Shown here piece after piece: positions 9,385 to 18,849 of a stretch of DNA of 64,000 nucleotides. Both the position numbers and the translations under genes were made by a program. The stretch is from JBBSBY01 sp038205805 (GTDB lineage: Bacteria > Desulfobacterota > Desulfomonilia > Desulfomonilales > Desulfomonilaceae): contig JBBRBO010000005.1 of NCBI GenBank assembly GCA_038205805.1, forward strand, positions 1-64,000. Reading direction: 5' to 3'. Position 1 is the stretch's first letter, and the number at the start of each line of letters is the position of its first letter. A model generated the notes under the pieces. It was not told where the DNA came from, ran no database searches, and saw only the letters and a list, made by a program, of their open reading frames with translations.

Positions 9385-9525
9385 ATTGTCGCACTATGTC
9401 TCCGAAGAGATCCGCGAGGTTGGAGTTCCGTATCATGCGAACAAAGTCGAAAGGGGAACCGGCCCTTTGACTGATTCCCCTTTTATCCAATATGTCGTTA
9501 GCCGATCACCGTCGGCCGCAAAGAT

Positions 9526-11301
9526 CTACCCTTCAATAAACGGTTTCAGACGCTTACTGCGAGAGGGATGCCGCAGTTTCTTGAGGGCTTTTGCCTCGAT
9601 CTGACGGATGCGCTCACGGGTGACGTCGAAGTCCTGCCCGACTTCCTCGAGGGTATGATCCGCCCTTTCGCCGATGCCGAATCTCATCCTGAGAACCTTC
9701 TCTTCCCTCGGAGTGAGCGTGGCGAGCACCTTGCGCGTCTGTTCCGTGAGGCTCATGCTCACAACCGCCTCCGACGGCGAGAGTATCTTCTTGTCCTCGA
9801 TAAAATCCCCTAGATGGGAGTCTTCCTCTTCACCTATGGGTGTTTCGAGGGAGATGGGTTCCTTAGCGATCTTGAGGACCTTACGCACCTTTTCCAGGGG
9901 GAACTCCATCTTTTCGGCGATTTCCTCGGGTGTGGGTTCGCGTCCGTATTCCTGGACCAAGTAACGGGACGTGCGGATGAGTTTGTTGATGGTCTCGATC
10001 ATGTGCACGGGGATACGGATGGTTCTCGCTTGATCCGCAATGGCCCTGGTGATGGCTTGCCTGATCCACCATGTGGCGTACGTGCTGAATTTATAGCCGC
10101 GTTGATACTCGAACTTATCAACGGCCTTCATGAGACCGATATTGCCTTCCTGAATCAAATCAAGAAATTGCAGACCCCTATTGGTGTATTTTTTTGCAAT
10201 GCTGACAACGAGACGAAGGTTTGCCTGCACCAGCTCGCTTTTCGCCCTGCGCGCAAGGTATTCCCCTTCCTGGCATCTCGACAAAGATTGCTTCAGGCTC
10301 ACCTCATCCATGCCTGCTTCAGCGCGAAGCTTCTGAATCTTGCGCAGACTGCCTTCGAGCTTTTTTTCGAGATCGAGTATTCTTTGGCCGGACAAGTGTG
10401 TCAGTTTCTTGATGGGCTTCTTGTCTTCGATGAGTTTCTTTATGACGCTGATATGCGCCTGGGCCTGATCCAGAGGCATCTTCAGCTCATATTCAACGGC
10501 CTTGAGTTCATCTTGGGAGGTTTCGAGCTTTTGCACCAGGAATTTCAATTTTCCCGCTATATGTTCAATCATATTGCTATTGAGATTGATATTCCTGAGG
10601 CACCAGACAATCTTTTCCCTCAATTGTGCGATCTGTTGTTCGCATTCCTTTAGGGCCGCTTTATCCTTGGCTTCTGCCGCAGTTTTTCGTTGTGCGTCAA
10701 GAGGCGGTATACACCTGTCGTGCTCCTGCATATCTTCGATAAGCTTGAGCACCTTTTCCACATGGGTGGTATCGTCCCCTTCCATCTCTTCTTCTTCAAA
10801 GCCCCGAACCACCTCTTTGAGGCGAATCGTGCCTTTTTGCAGCTTGTCGCCCAAGGCGAGGACTTCCTTGATCGTGACGGGGCATCCGATGATTACGCTG
10901 AAGACTTGCTGCTCACCTTGCTCGATCCGCTTGGCTATTTCAACTTCACCTTCTCGGGTGAGGAGCGACACGCAGCCCATCTCATGAAGGTACATCTTCA
11001 CGGGATCATTGCCTCGAACGATGGCTTCCGCGTCGGCGACCAACTCTTCTTCTTCTTCCTCTTCGGATTTCTCGTCCTCAGCTTTGCGTGATTTTTTCTC
11101 TATGATCTGGATTTTCTTTTCGGACGCGACCAATTCGACGTCAAAATCCGTCATCATCTTCACGAGAAGCTCGTCAATTTGGTTTTCGCCGACCACGCCC
11201 TCGGGCATGGCCTCATTAATTTCGTCGTACGTCAGAAATTTCTTGGACCGCGCCAGATCAAACAGATCCTTGTAATCCACTTTAGTCTTTGATTCACCCA
11301 T
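9526..11301 (-). CDS. rpoD: RNA polymerase primary sigma factor RpoD
   Basis: A 591-residue sigma-70. Start taken at ATG 11301 (MGESKTKVDYKDLFDLAR), which has GGAG upstream; a GTG 16 codons earlier keeps the frame open but has no support. Region 1.1 is N-terminal, followed by an acidic Glu-rich stretch, region 1.2 (DPVKMYLHEMG), a non-conserved insert with coiled-coil character, region 2 (LRLVVSIAKKYTNRGLQFLD; YATWWIRQAITRAIADQART), region 3 and region 4.2 (DVTRERIRQIEAKALKKLR). It directs RNA polymerase to housekeeping promoters. It lies downstream of dnaG, the classical macromolecular-synthesis order, with a 391-base gap that contains two palindromic repeats. Confidence 0.97.
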   Translation of the reverse strand: MGESKTKVDYKDLFDLARSKKFLTYDEINEAMPEGVVGENQIDELLVKMMTDFDVELVASEKKIQIIEKKSRKAEDEKSEEEEEEELVADAEAIVRGNDPVKMYLHEMGCVSLLTREGEVEIAKRIEQGEQQVFSVIIGCPVTIKEVLALGDKLQKGTIRLKEVVRGFEEEEMEGDDTTHVEKVLKLIEDMQEHDRCIPPLDAQRKTAAEAKDKAALKECEQQIAQLREKIVWCLRNINLNSNMIEHIAGKLKFLVQKLETSQDELKAVEYELKMPLDQAQAHISVIKKLIEDKKPIKKLTHLSGQRILDLEKKLEGSLRKIQKLRAEAGMDEVSLKQSLSRCQEGEYLARRAKSELVQANLRLVVSIAKKYTNRGLQFLDLIQEGNIGLMKAVDKFEYQRGYKFSTYATWWIRQAITRAIADQARTIRIPVHMIETINKLIRTSRYLVQEYGREPTPEEIAEKMEFPLEKVRKVLKIAKEPISLETPIGEEEDSHLGDFIEDKKILSPSEAVVSMSLTEQTRKVLATLTPREEKVLRMRFGIGERADHTLEEVGQDFDVTRERIRQIEAKALKKLRHPSRSKRLKPFIEG

Positions 11302-11344
11302 TAAAGGACTTCTCCTTACCGCGATGTGTCGTCCATTTGTATGG

Positions 11345-11377
11345 TTCACCGGCCTAAGGTCGCTCCGCGCCGGTGAA
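11345..11377. repeat. REP-like palindrome
   Basis: TTCACCGG...CCGGTGAA inverted repeat around a CTCCGCG core, one of several related short palindromes in this window's gaps. Confidence 0.6.
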
Positions 11378-11465
11378 ACTGGAGGGGAGGCTCATCTTCC
11401 CGCCGGACCACCCCATCGTCACCTTTATCGTATTTCCGTCGCCGATGACCGATTGCCTTGCGTGT

Positions 11466-11502
11466 GGTTCACCGGCCTTGGAGTCGCTTTGCGCACTGTG
11501 AA
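11466..11502. repeat. REP-like palindrome, degenerate
   Basis: GGTTCACCGGCC...GTGAAC, a second, less perfect copy about 120 bases from the first, in the dnaG-rpoD gap. The rest of that gap (11378-11692) shows no gene. Confidence 0.5.
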
Positions 11503-11692
11503 CGCCTATTCGTTCGTAGTGTGTTAAAGCCGCCGTATTTCCGAGGCGCCGAATCCACTCAAAGCGCCTATTGCGGCGTCCACGTTTAAACGCTATAGTT
11601 TCGCTAAAGTCAATAATTTTCTGCGTATTGATTCGGTAGCTCACGGCCTGCCGCAATCATTGAGAGCCGGAGCGAGCCGCCGAACATACGCG

Positions 11693-13444
11693 TTACCTTC
11701 GTAAATACTGCCCAATGATCCAAAGTTCCTTTGCGAGTTCTTTGAAGTCTTCGTCTTGGGCGCTGATTGTTTTCATTTTTTCTTGAATTTCCGTTTTGCG
11801 TTTGGCCAGTTTTCTGAGTCGCAGGCTGTTGAGGGATTCCTGAATTACGATGTCGCCGTCAACTTCGGGCCGAAGGTCATCCTCCTCGGGTCTGGGTTTC
11901 AACCATGCCGCCACCAGGGACGCCATTGTTTCATCCTCTAAGGAAAGGGCAAAGGCAGTGGGATCAAAAGCGCCGGTGTTCTGCTGAAATGTCGCCATTT
12001 CTTGAGCAAGAGTGCTCAGAATGGGATGTTCGATCTCCTTGAGCAGACCGCTTTGGGTTACCTGTTCGATGAATCCTTCCTTAAAGAGCATCCCACGGAC
12101 GACGTTCCTTTCATCTCCTGGGAAAGCAAAAAGGTTGTTGACGCCGCCGCGGTGAGCCACGGCCTTGGTGGGGCTTCCTCTGCGTGACGACGCCGAATGC
12201 AGACGGTCTTCGCGAATCTTCAGAGCTGATGAGAATCTTTCTATAAGATAATCGCGCTCTTTCGAATCGGCAATCTCCCGCAGGACGGGAATACATTCCT
12301 CCAGAGCCACATCCCGGCCCTGAACCGTATTTAGTGAATGATTTCGGGTTATTGTTTCCAGGAAAAAGTCGATCATCGAAACTGCTTCACCGACTTTTTT
12401 GCGAAAACCTTCGACGCCGAGACGTCGTATCGCCTCATCCGGGTCTTTATCCTCAGTGAGGATAAGGCAGCGAGGCTCAACGCTTTCAGACAGAAAGAGC
12501 GGAATACTGCGTTTGACCGCGCGTAAACCCGCCTCGTCACCATCAAAGATGGTAAGGATAGTGGAAGAAAAGCGTTTCAGCAGCTTGATTTGTTCCGTCC
12601 CCAACGCCGTGCCCATAGAGGCGACGACATTTTCAACCCCGCGTATTCTGAGGGCGATTTGGTCGAAATACCCTTCGACAATGATGATTTCATCCTCACG
12701 GCGGATTGCGTCCCGTGCAGCCTCTAATCCGTAGAGCACGTATTTCTTGTGAAAGACGGCGGATTCCGGTGAGTTCAAGTACTTGGGATCACCTTCGCCG
12801 AAGATGCGTCCCCCAAAGGCCACGATTTTGCCGCCCAGATCCTTGATGGGTACGGTGATACGGGATCGAAAAGCATCGTAGTGCCCGCCGCTTTGCCGCG
12901 CCTTGAGGAGTCCCGCGCTTAAGGCGTCTTTGATGTCGGCGCCGCTGCTCCTTAGGTGGTTTTCAAGGCCCTCCCAAAGATCCGGGGCGAAGCCGAACCC
13001 CACGGACTCGAAGTGTTCAGGGGCGATCTCCCGTGACGAGAGGTATTCCCGCGCCTCGGCGTGAGCCTTGAGATTCCGCACGAAATACCTTTGAGCCTCG
13101 TTCAAGACGGCGAGGATCTTCTGTTTGTCGTCGGGGCTGCGTCCGTCGTTTCGCCATTCGAGGACGATACCGGTTCTGTCTGCGACAAGCTTAACGGCCT
13201 CGATGAAGGAGACGTTTTCAATGCGCATCAGGAAACTATATATATTACCACCAACACCGCATCCAAAGCAATGAAAAATTGACTTTTGCGGCGCCACGTA
13301 GAACGACGGGTCTTTGTCTCCATGGAACGGACACATGCCTCTAAAGTCTTTGCCGGCCTTCTTCAGCGTCACATATTCCGAGATAATCTGCACAATGTCC
13401 GCTGAAGCGGCGATCTCGGCAATCTTGGATTCCGGTATTCTCAT
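11693..13444 (-). CDS. dnaG: DNA primase
   Basis: A 583-residue primase that makes RNA primers at the replication fork. The N-terminal zinc-binding domain has CPFH...FHCFGCG (residues about 39-63). The catalytic core includes the TOPRIM motifs EIIIVEGYFDQ (about 260) and TIFDGDEAG (about 305), with DKDPDEA after them. A C-terminal helicase-interaction region follows. Length is normal. The ATG at 13444 is preceded by a weak AGGGA. It follows mutS2 by 55 bases and precedes rpoD, so mutS2-dnaG-rpoD is probably one transcription unit. Confidence 0.97.
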   Translation of the reverse strand: MRIPESKIAEIAASADIVQIISEYVTLKKAGKDFRGMCPFHGDKDPSFYVAPQKSIFHCFGCGVGGNIYSFLMRIENVSFIEAVKLVADRTGIVLEWRNDGRSPDDKQKILAVLNEAQRYFVRNLKAHAEAREYLSSREIAPEHFESVGFGFAPDLWEGLENHLRSSGADIKDALSAGLLKARQSGGHYDAFRSRITVPIKDLGGKIVAFGGRIFGEGDPKYLNSPESAVFHKKYVLYGLEAARDAIRREDEIIIVEGYFDQIALRIRGVENVVASMGTALGTEQIKLLKRFSSTILTIFDGDEAGLRAVKRSIPLFLSESVEPRCLILTEDKDPDEAIRRLGVEGFRKKVGEAVSMIDFFLETITRNHSLNTVQGRDVALEECIPVLREIADSKERDYLIERFSSALKIREDRLHSASSRRGSPTKAVAHRGGVNNLFAFPGDERNVVRGMLFKEGFIEQVTQSGLLKEIEHPILSTLAQEMATFQQNTGAFDPTAFALSLEDETMASLVAAWLKPRPEEDDLRPEVDGDIVIQESLNSLRLRKLAKRKTEIQEKMKTISAQDEDFKELAKELWIIGQYLRR

Positions 13445-13499
13445 GCGCGCTTCCCTTCAAAGATTATAGGAATGATTGTGTTCACCGAGGCGGCTCAAG

Positions 13500-15845
13500 C
13501 TAATCAAAGGCCAGCTCCACTATGGTTACGCCTTCGCCGCCCAGGTTCAAGTCGCCCCCGCGATAGCTCTTAACCAACGACGATTTGGCCAGGTACTCAC
13601 GGATGATTTTCTTCAGACGGCCCGTCCCTTTTCCATGAATAATGTTTAATGTGTAGAGTCCCGCCATGAGCGCCTTGTCGATGGCCTTCTCTATGGCCGA
13701 AATCGCCTCATCCCCACGCATTCCGATGACCTTTATATCCCAGCCGGGGGAGGAGTCCGACTGATCTATGCTCACGGAGCCGCGCATAGCCGGTTTGGGC
13801 ATTGTCGACTTTGTCGAGATGATCTCCACTTCATCCACATCGGTCTTGATGTTCAGACCTCGAACGGCAACCTCGATCTTGCCGCCGTCTAGGATGTCGG
13901 TTACTTGACCCTGCTTTCCGAACTTTTTCAGGCGAACCGTGGCGCCCACCTCAATTGCCGGCGCGGTGCGCTCCAGTGGGCCGAAGCTCGTGGTGAGATC
14001 GCTCCTGAGCCGGTTGAGCACTTCGGCGGGTCGTGGCGCAGGTCGATCCGGCTTCTTGTTCTTGAGGGATTGCTGAAGCTCCGTGATTTGTCGTTGAGCG
14101 GCCGCAAGGAGAGTTCGCGCCTCTATGCGGAAGTCCTCCAGCATGAATTCCTTTTCCGCTGCGATCTTGTGTAACTCGCTTTGTGTTTGGGATTTCATCT
14201 CGCTGAGTTCGGCGGACGTCTGTTCCACTTCCGCGAGCTTTTCCCGAAGATCCTTGATGAGTTGCGCTCCACCGCCACCTGAGCGGTCCAGGTAACCTCG
14301 CGCGGCGGCCACAACCTCCGGGGCAAGGCCGATGCGTTCCGCTGTGGCGATGGCGTGAGATTCGCCGGGAAAGTCATAGAGCAGCCGATACGTGGGTTTG
14401 AGGCTTACGGGATGGAATTCGACGCTCACGTTCTTCACGAACGGCCGGGACAAAGCGTACGCCTTGAGCTGCGTCAGGTGAGTGGTGACCACCACGCGCA
14501 CTCGGCGTTTGCTCAGCTCGTCTAGGATTGCCATGGCCAGCGCAGAGCCTTCCTCAGGGTCCGTGGCGCCGCCCAGCTCATCGAGCAACGCCAGATCACC
14601 GTCACGGGAGTTCTCTACAATGGCCTTGATGCGCGTTATGTGGCCCGAAAAAGACGACACCCGGCCCTTAATGTCCTGCTCATCACCGATATCGACCATG
14701 ATGCGGCTGAATGGGTTGATAACGGTGCCTTCCTTTGCGGGGAGAAGGATTCCGCAGCGCGTCATCAACGGGAAGAGCCCCGCAATCTTCAGGGCAACGG
14801 TCTTGCCGCCCATATTGGCGCCGCTGATTACGGTTACCAGAGCGTTCGCATCCTGTATGACATCCATGGGCACGACTTCGGATTCTTCCAGAGACAAGAG
14901 TGGATGCCGCCCGCTCAGGATACGGAAATCGTCCTGGGAGAGGATTGGTTTGACGGCGTTCGTCGCCAAGGCGTAGGCTGCGCGAGCTTGGTAGGCGTCG
15001 AGAAAGACCACAGCCGAGTAGTTTTCCTCCAGCTCTTCTCGGCTTTCTCGGAGGCGGCCTGTGGCTTCCACGAAGATGCGACGGATTTCCTCTCGTTCCT
15101 CATCCAAAACCGAGGCGATTTGGTTGTTCAGCTCGATCACGTTGAAGGGCTCGACGTACACGGACGCGCCGCTGCGGGAATGGTCGTGCACAATGCCGTC
15201 CAGGAGTCCCTTGAATTCCGGCCGCAGGAGTATCACATACCGATCGTTCCGTAGGGTTATGTAGTCTTCCTGCACGATCCGGGAGAGATCCCTGTCCTGG
15301 ATGACCCGTTCCAACCTGCGTCGCACGCCTTCTCTTGCGCTGCGAGCCCGTTCATGGATACGGATCAACCTGGGGCTTGCCGAGGGTTTGACTTCGCCGT
15401 GCTCATCAAAGATCGTTTCGAGGTATTTGACCACGTGCGGCATATAGGTGATGGGGCCGGACAAGCCCCTTAGGAGATTGTAGCGCTCGTCAAGGCCGTC
15501 TAGGGAGCGTTTGGCGGAATCGCAGATTTGCACAAAATCGCAAATAATCAGCATCTCTTCCGCATCGAGAACCGAAGAGGGGTTCGCAAGCTTGGCCAAG
15601 ACGCCGTCCATGGGCAAAAGTCCGCTGAGCCCGATGGGTCCGTTCAGAGATATGGCTTCTTTCACCTGAGAAACCAAATCCAGCGTCCGAGAGATACGCT
15701 CGACAGATGTATCGGGGGTTGATTCTAAGATTGCGCTTCTACCGGGTATAGAGAAGGCGTATACGGAGATTTCCTCAAGAACCCCCGGTAATTCAAGGGA
15801 ATCTACGCTTTCAGTGAGTATATGTTCGATTGCGTGTTCAGTCAT
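13500..15845 (-). CDS. mutS2: Endonuclease MutS2
   Basis: A 781-residue MutS2. It lacks the mismatch-recognition domain of MutS and has a clamp/lever coiled coil, an ATPase with Walker A GANMGGKT (about residues 340-347) and Walker B LALLDELGGATDPEEGSA, a coiled region (about 520-600), a KOW-like segment and a C-terminal Smr nuclease domain with IIHGKGTGRLKK. MutS2 suppresses homologous recombination, and in some bacteria acts on collided ribosomes. It is first in the mutS2-dnaG-rpoD run. The ATG at 15845 has no strong ribosome site. Confidence 0.95.
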   Translation of the reverse strand: MTEHAIEHILTESVDSLELPGVLEEISVYAFSIPGRSAILESTPDTSVERISRTLDLVSQVKEAISLNGPIGLSGLLPMDGVLAKLANPSSVLDAEEMLIICDFVQICDSAKRSLDGLDERYNLLRGLSGPITYMPHVVKYLETIFDEHGEVKPSASPRLIRIHERARSAREGVRRRLERVIQDRDLSRIVQEDYITLRNDRYVILLRPEFKGLLDGIVHDHSRSGASVYVEPFNVIELNNQIASVLDEEREEIRRIFVEATGRLRESREELEENYSAVVFLDAYQARAAYALATNAVKPILSQDDFRILSGRHPLLSLEESEVVPMDVIQDANALVTVISGANMGGKTVALKIAGLFPLMTRCGILLPAKEGTVINPFSRIMVDIGDEQDIKGRVSSFSGHITRIKAIVENSRDGDLALLDELGGATDPEEGSALAMAILDELSKRRVRVVVTTHLTQLKAYALSRPFVKNVSVEFHPVSLKPTYRLLYDFPGESHAIATAERIGLAPEVVAAARGYLDRSGGGGAQLIKDLREKLAEVEQTSAELSEMKSQTQSELHKIAAEKEFMLEDFRIEARTLLAAAQRQITELQQSLKNKKPDRPAPRPAEVLNRLRSDLTTSFGPLERTAPAIEVGATVRLKKFGKQGQVTDILDGGKIEVAVRGLNIKTDVDEVEIISTKSTMPKPAMRGSVSIDQSDSSPGWDIKVIGMRGDEAISAIEKAIDKALMAGLYTLNIIHGKGTGRLKKIIREYLAKSSLVKSYRGGDLNLGGEGVTIVELAFD

Positions 15846-16167
15846 GGTTTGTGCTATTCACCAAGCTCGTAAGGTGTGAGGAGCCGGTCGGCGCCGCTAC
15901 TGAGTCGCTTATTCTCATTGGGTCGCTATCACAGTCCGACGAGAAAGCCACGAGTAAAATGGGAGTGGCCGACGCACTGCTCGTAAGTCGACTTGGCCGT
16001 TGTGTCGCTCAAACCAGCAATATGTGCATTTCTTCAGAATTTGCAAGATTGCGAGGAACTACTGAAAGGTAGCGCTGAAAGAGGCGTAGGGCTCCATTTC
16101 CCGCAGCTTCGCCGTGAGCTGTATGAGCATCAGGGCGCCGTGCATTCCCATGACGCCGCGGCTATGT
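15846..16167. other. Intergenic region between hisF and mutS2
   Basis: No convincing gene. A decayed palindrome-family trace (TTCACCAAGCTCGTAAGG) occurs near 15858. Confidence 0.4.
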
Positions 16168-16932
16168 TCACAGGCGGACGGGGACGCCTTCACTTTGAAG
16201 ATAGCGCTTGAGGTCCAGTATGGGGATTTCCCTGAAGTGGAATATCGAGGCCGCCAGCACTGCGTCGGCGCGGGCCAGCACAATGGCGTCTCTAAGGTGT
16301 TCGGCCTTGCCTGCGCCGCCCGAGGCTATGACGGGAACGCCCACGATCTCGGCGACCGCCTTGGTCATGGGGAGATCGAATCCGTCTTTGGTGCCGTCTG
16401 CGTCCATGCTCGTGAGGAGGACTTCACCGGCGCCCAGTTCTTCAGCTCGCTTCGCCCATTCCAGTAGGTCGATGCCGGTCATGGTGCGGCCACCGTGTAT
16501 GCTGATCTCGTACCCGGAAGGGGTGGCGCCCGTCTTCCTGGCGTCAATGGCGATGACGATACACTGGCTCCCGAACATCGCCGAGGCCTCACGAAGCAAC
16601 TCCGGGTTGGTCACTGCGGCGGTGTTCAGAGAAACCTTGTCCGCTCCGGCGTTCAGCAGTTCCCTGATGTCGCCCACGGCTCTGATGCCTCCGCCCACGG
16701 TGAGCGGCATGAACACTTCTTCGGCGGTGCGTTCCACCACGTCGAGTATAATTTTTCTCTTCTGATGTGAAGCGGTAATATCCAAGAACACCAGCTCATC
16801 GGCGCCCTCGGCGTCGTAGAAGCGGGCGTTTTCCACAGGGTCGCCGGCGTCCTGAAGGTTCACGAAGTTGACGCCCTTCACCACGCGACCGTCCTTCACA
16901 TCCAAACACGGTATAATTCGTTTTGCGAGCAT
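16168..16932 (-). CDS. hisF: Imidazole glycerol phosphate synthase cyclase subunit HisF
   Basis: A 254-residue beta/alpha barrel. With HisH (not in the window) it makes imidazole glycerol phosphate and AICAR in histidine synthesis. The two catalytic Asp residues are visible: Asp11 in IPCLDVKDG and Asp130 in IVIAIDARKTG. Phosphate-binding loops (LTVGGGIR; VIASGGAG) are intact. The start is an ATG at 16932. It lies downstream of hisA on the same strand with a 151-base gap holding a decayed repeat element, so the pair has been pulled slightly apart. Confidence 0.97.
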   Translation of the reverse strand: MLAKRIIPCLDVKDGRVVKGVNFVNLQDAGDPVENARFYDAEGADELVFLDITASHQKRKIILDVVERTAEEVFMPLTVGGGIRAVGDIRELLNAGADKVSLNTAAVTNPELLREASAMFGSQCIVIAIDARKTGATPSGYEISIHGGRTMTGIDLLEWAKRAEELGAGEVLLTSMDADGTKDGFDLPMTKAVAEIVGVPVIASGGAGKAEHLRDAIVLARADAVLAASIFHFREIPILDLKRYLQSEGVPVRL

Positions 16933-16944
16933 TCACGCCTCATT

Positions 16945-17050
16945 GGCTCTGTAAGCAAAGATAGCATTGGGGAGAACCTGCTTCATGAGGGGCTTCACCA
17001 ATTTTCCCTCGTTTGGCAGCGTAACAGCATTCATACCGGCTCACCGTGTT
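16945..17050 (+). repeat. Dispersed element, degenerate copy
   Basis: GTAAGCAAAGATAGCATTGG and GGGGAGAACCTGCTTCATGA match the left end, and CATTCATACCGG matches the right end; the centre is lost. It lies between hisA and hisF. Confidence 0.6.
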
Positions 17051-17083
17051 CCAGAACACTCTGCGCACGGTGAGGGGCTCATT

Positions 17084-17812
17084 TTAAACGTGTGCGACCA
17101 ATTCAGCCGCTTCCTTGAAGTCGATGGTCTTCTCGTAGAGCGCCCGACCGATGATGATTCCCGATACGCCGTGCGCCTTCAGTGGTAGCGCGTCGCGTAC
17201 GTCTTGAATGGTCGTGACGCCGCCGGACAAGATAACTTCGGAGGCGACGCTTTGAGCGAACTCCAGGGTGGCCGGGATGTTGGGTCCCTTCATCATACCG
17301 TCACGTTCTATGTCCGTGTAGATAAAGGAGAAGGGATGCAGCGCATCATACCGGGCCGCGACCTCAGCGGCGCGTAGCTGAGTGGATTCCGTCCACCCCT
17401 GGACCGCGACGTACCCATTCTTCGCGTCGATACCGATGGACACTCCGGTTGTATACTTCTCCACCATGGCCATGACTTCATCGGGTCGAGTCACGGCCAT
17501 GGTGCCGAGTATACAATTTTGCGCGCCGGCGTCCAAATACATGGCTAGAGTTTGCTCATTGCGTATTCCGCCGCCTATTTGAATGGGCGCCTTCACAGTC
17601 TTGAGAATCTTCTTTATCACAGGGAGATTGACCGCCTTGCCGTCCACGGAGCCATCCAGGTCAACCACATGGATCTTACGAGCGCCGAGGTCTTCCCAGA
17701 TTCTGGCTTGATCCGCAGGGTCATCGTTGAATGTTGTGGAGTCATCCATACGTCCCTGGCGCAACCGCACGCACTTACCGTCTTTGAGATCTATTGCGGG
17801 AATAATAATCAT
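17084..17812 (-). CDS. hisA: ProFAR isomerase HisA
   Basis: A 242-residue beta/alpha barrel that isomerises the aminoaldose ProFAR to the aminoketose PRFAR, the step just before HisF. Catalytic Asp8 sits in PAIDLKDGKCVRL and the second Asp in SIGIDAKNG. Phosphate loops IQIGGGIR and VILSGGV are present. The barrel is complete and its length normal. The start at ATG 17812 lies just past the terminator of the upstream exported-protein gene, so hisA-hisF must have their own promoter. Confidence 0.97.
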   Translation of the reverse strand: MIIIPAIDLKDGKCVRLRQGRMDDSTTFNDDPADQARIWEDLGARKIHVVDLDGSVDGKAVNLPVIKKILKTVKAPIQIGGGIRNEQTLAMYLDAGAQNCILGTMAVTRPDEVMAMVEKYTTGVSIGIDAKNGYVAVQGWTESTQLRAAEVAARYDALHPFSFIYTDIERDGMMKGPNIPATLEFAQSVASEVILSGGVTTIQDVRDALPLKAHGVSGIIIGRALYEKTIDFKEAAELVAHV

Positions 17813-17834
17813 AATGGCTTGGCTTTTCTGGAAT

Positions 17835-17864
17835 AAAAAAGCCCCCTTGTGGGGGGCTCTTTTT
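17835..17864 (-). terminator. Rho-independent terminator
   Basis: Reading the minus strand, GCCCCCC, loop ACAA, GGGGGC, then TTTTTT. It closes the transcript of the exported protein at 17881-18258. The A-tract on the other side makes it potentially bidirectional. Confidence 0.85.
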
Positions 17865-17880
17865 AGGGGACATCTCTCAG

Positions 17881-18258
17881 TTATTCAACCGGGAGGTAAT
17901 ATACGAAGGGGGGCCAAGGAACAACGAACTTCCACATGGGCACTGCAACCGGCATGGGCGGGGGGCCGACGGGGCCGCACATAGGGGGCGGACACATGGG
18001 AGCAGGCATTTGCGGATACTGCATTTTAACTTCGATGGAAGTCGAGAGCTTCTTGGGTCTGCAAGGCGCCGGGGCCATCATTCTGGGAGCGGGTCCTACA
18101 GGACATCCTCCCGGGGGGCACATGGCCGGGGCGGCTGCAGGCATAACCATCGGCTGCGGCGCCGGGATCGAGCCCATATTCGCGGTCTCGGCCCAAGCTA
18201 CGCCCGCCATTGTCAGGGCGATAAGCAGGAATCCGAGAAAACTTAACTTTCTAACCAT
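17881..18258 (-). CDS. Exported Pro/Met/Cys-rich small protein
   Basis: 125 residues, no family recognised. An N-terminal signal peptide (LSFLGFLLIALTMAGVAWA, cleavage after AWA) precedes a mature part of about 100 residues dominated by Pro, Met, Ala and Cys, with clusters such as APAMCPPGGCP and APMCPPPMCGPVGPPP, ending in a tryptophan-containing tail (WKFVVPWPPFVYYLPVE). Met/Cys clusters could bind a soft metal such as copper, but that is inference. The leader AAAGGAGGATTAGGGT before the ATG is nearly identical to that of the neighbouring gene at 18340-18849, suggesting an old duplication. Confidence 0.7.
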   Translation of the reverse strand: MVRKLSFLGFLLIALTMAGVAWAETANMGSIPAPQPMVMPAAAPAMCPPGGCPVGPAPRMMAPAPCRPKKLSTSIEVKMQYPQMPAPMCPPPMCGPVGPPPMPVAVPMWKFVVPWPPFVYYLPVE

Positions 18259-18339
18259 ACCCTAATCCTCCTTTCGACAACTCATTATATCTGAGGTAAC
18301 TCTTAAACTCTTTCGGTCAACTCAACCGCCGATCGTTCC

Positions 18340-18849
18340 CTACTTCGTCACCTTCATGGGCATGGGGGGAGGCGGAGCCATGGGCACGGGGCCACATGCA
18401 GGCTTGGTTTTTACATAATTGGCTTTCACGTACACGCAACGGGGCACTTTGATCTTTTCGCAGCAGGGGCCGACAAATGTGTCGAAATGCTCGTTTTTGA
18501 CTTCCACGGCGGGAACCAGCCACTCATAGCGACCAACCGCGATGGGATTCGGAAAAGTCTGGGGATTGCCGTAGAAAGCCAACGGAGTGCGGGGCCATGC
18601 CACACCAGCCAGATAAGGAGCAACGACTCTCACTTTGCGAATCTGGGCAGGCACAGGAATGATTTCCTCTTTTATTGATGAGTAGCTCGTCTTAGCGGGG
18701 CCACACACCGGGGGAAGTCCCGGAGGCGCAGGCATACACATATTCGGCGCGCCCATAGGGGCAACCGGACCACCTGCACAGGAAATCATTGCGCTCATAC
18801 CGCACAACGCGAGAACCATAAGGCTCATAACAAACAAACGTTTAACCAT
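18340..18849 (-). CDS. Putative Pro/Met/Cys-rich lipoprotein
   Basis: 169 residues, no family recognised. The N-terminus is a lipoprotein-like signal (LMVLALCGMSAMISC with lipobox-like MISC). The mature protein begins with a Pro/Met/Cys-rich stretch (NMCMPAPPGLPPVCGPA), continues with a middle region of ordinary composition (VAPYLAGVAWPRTPLAFYG), and ends in Cys-containing segments (GPCCEKIKVPRCVYVK) and a Pro/Met tail. It shares plan and leader (AAAGGAGGATTGAGGGT) with the gene 80 bases downstream; the two probably form a pair of surface or periplasmic proteins. Confidence 0.7.
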   Translation of the reverse strand: MVKRLFVMSLMVLALCGMSAMISCAGGPVAPMGAPNMCMPAPPGLPPVCGPAKTSYSSIKEEIIPVPAQIRKVRVVAPYLAGVAWPRTPLAFYGNPQTFPNPIAVGRYEWLVPAVEVKNEHFDTFVGPCCEKIKVPRCVYVKANYVKTKPACGPVPMAPPPPMPMKVTK

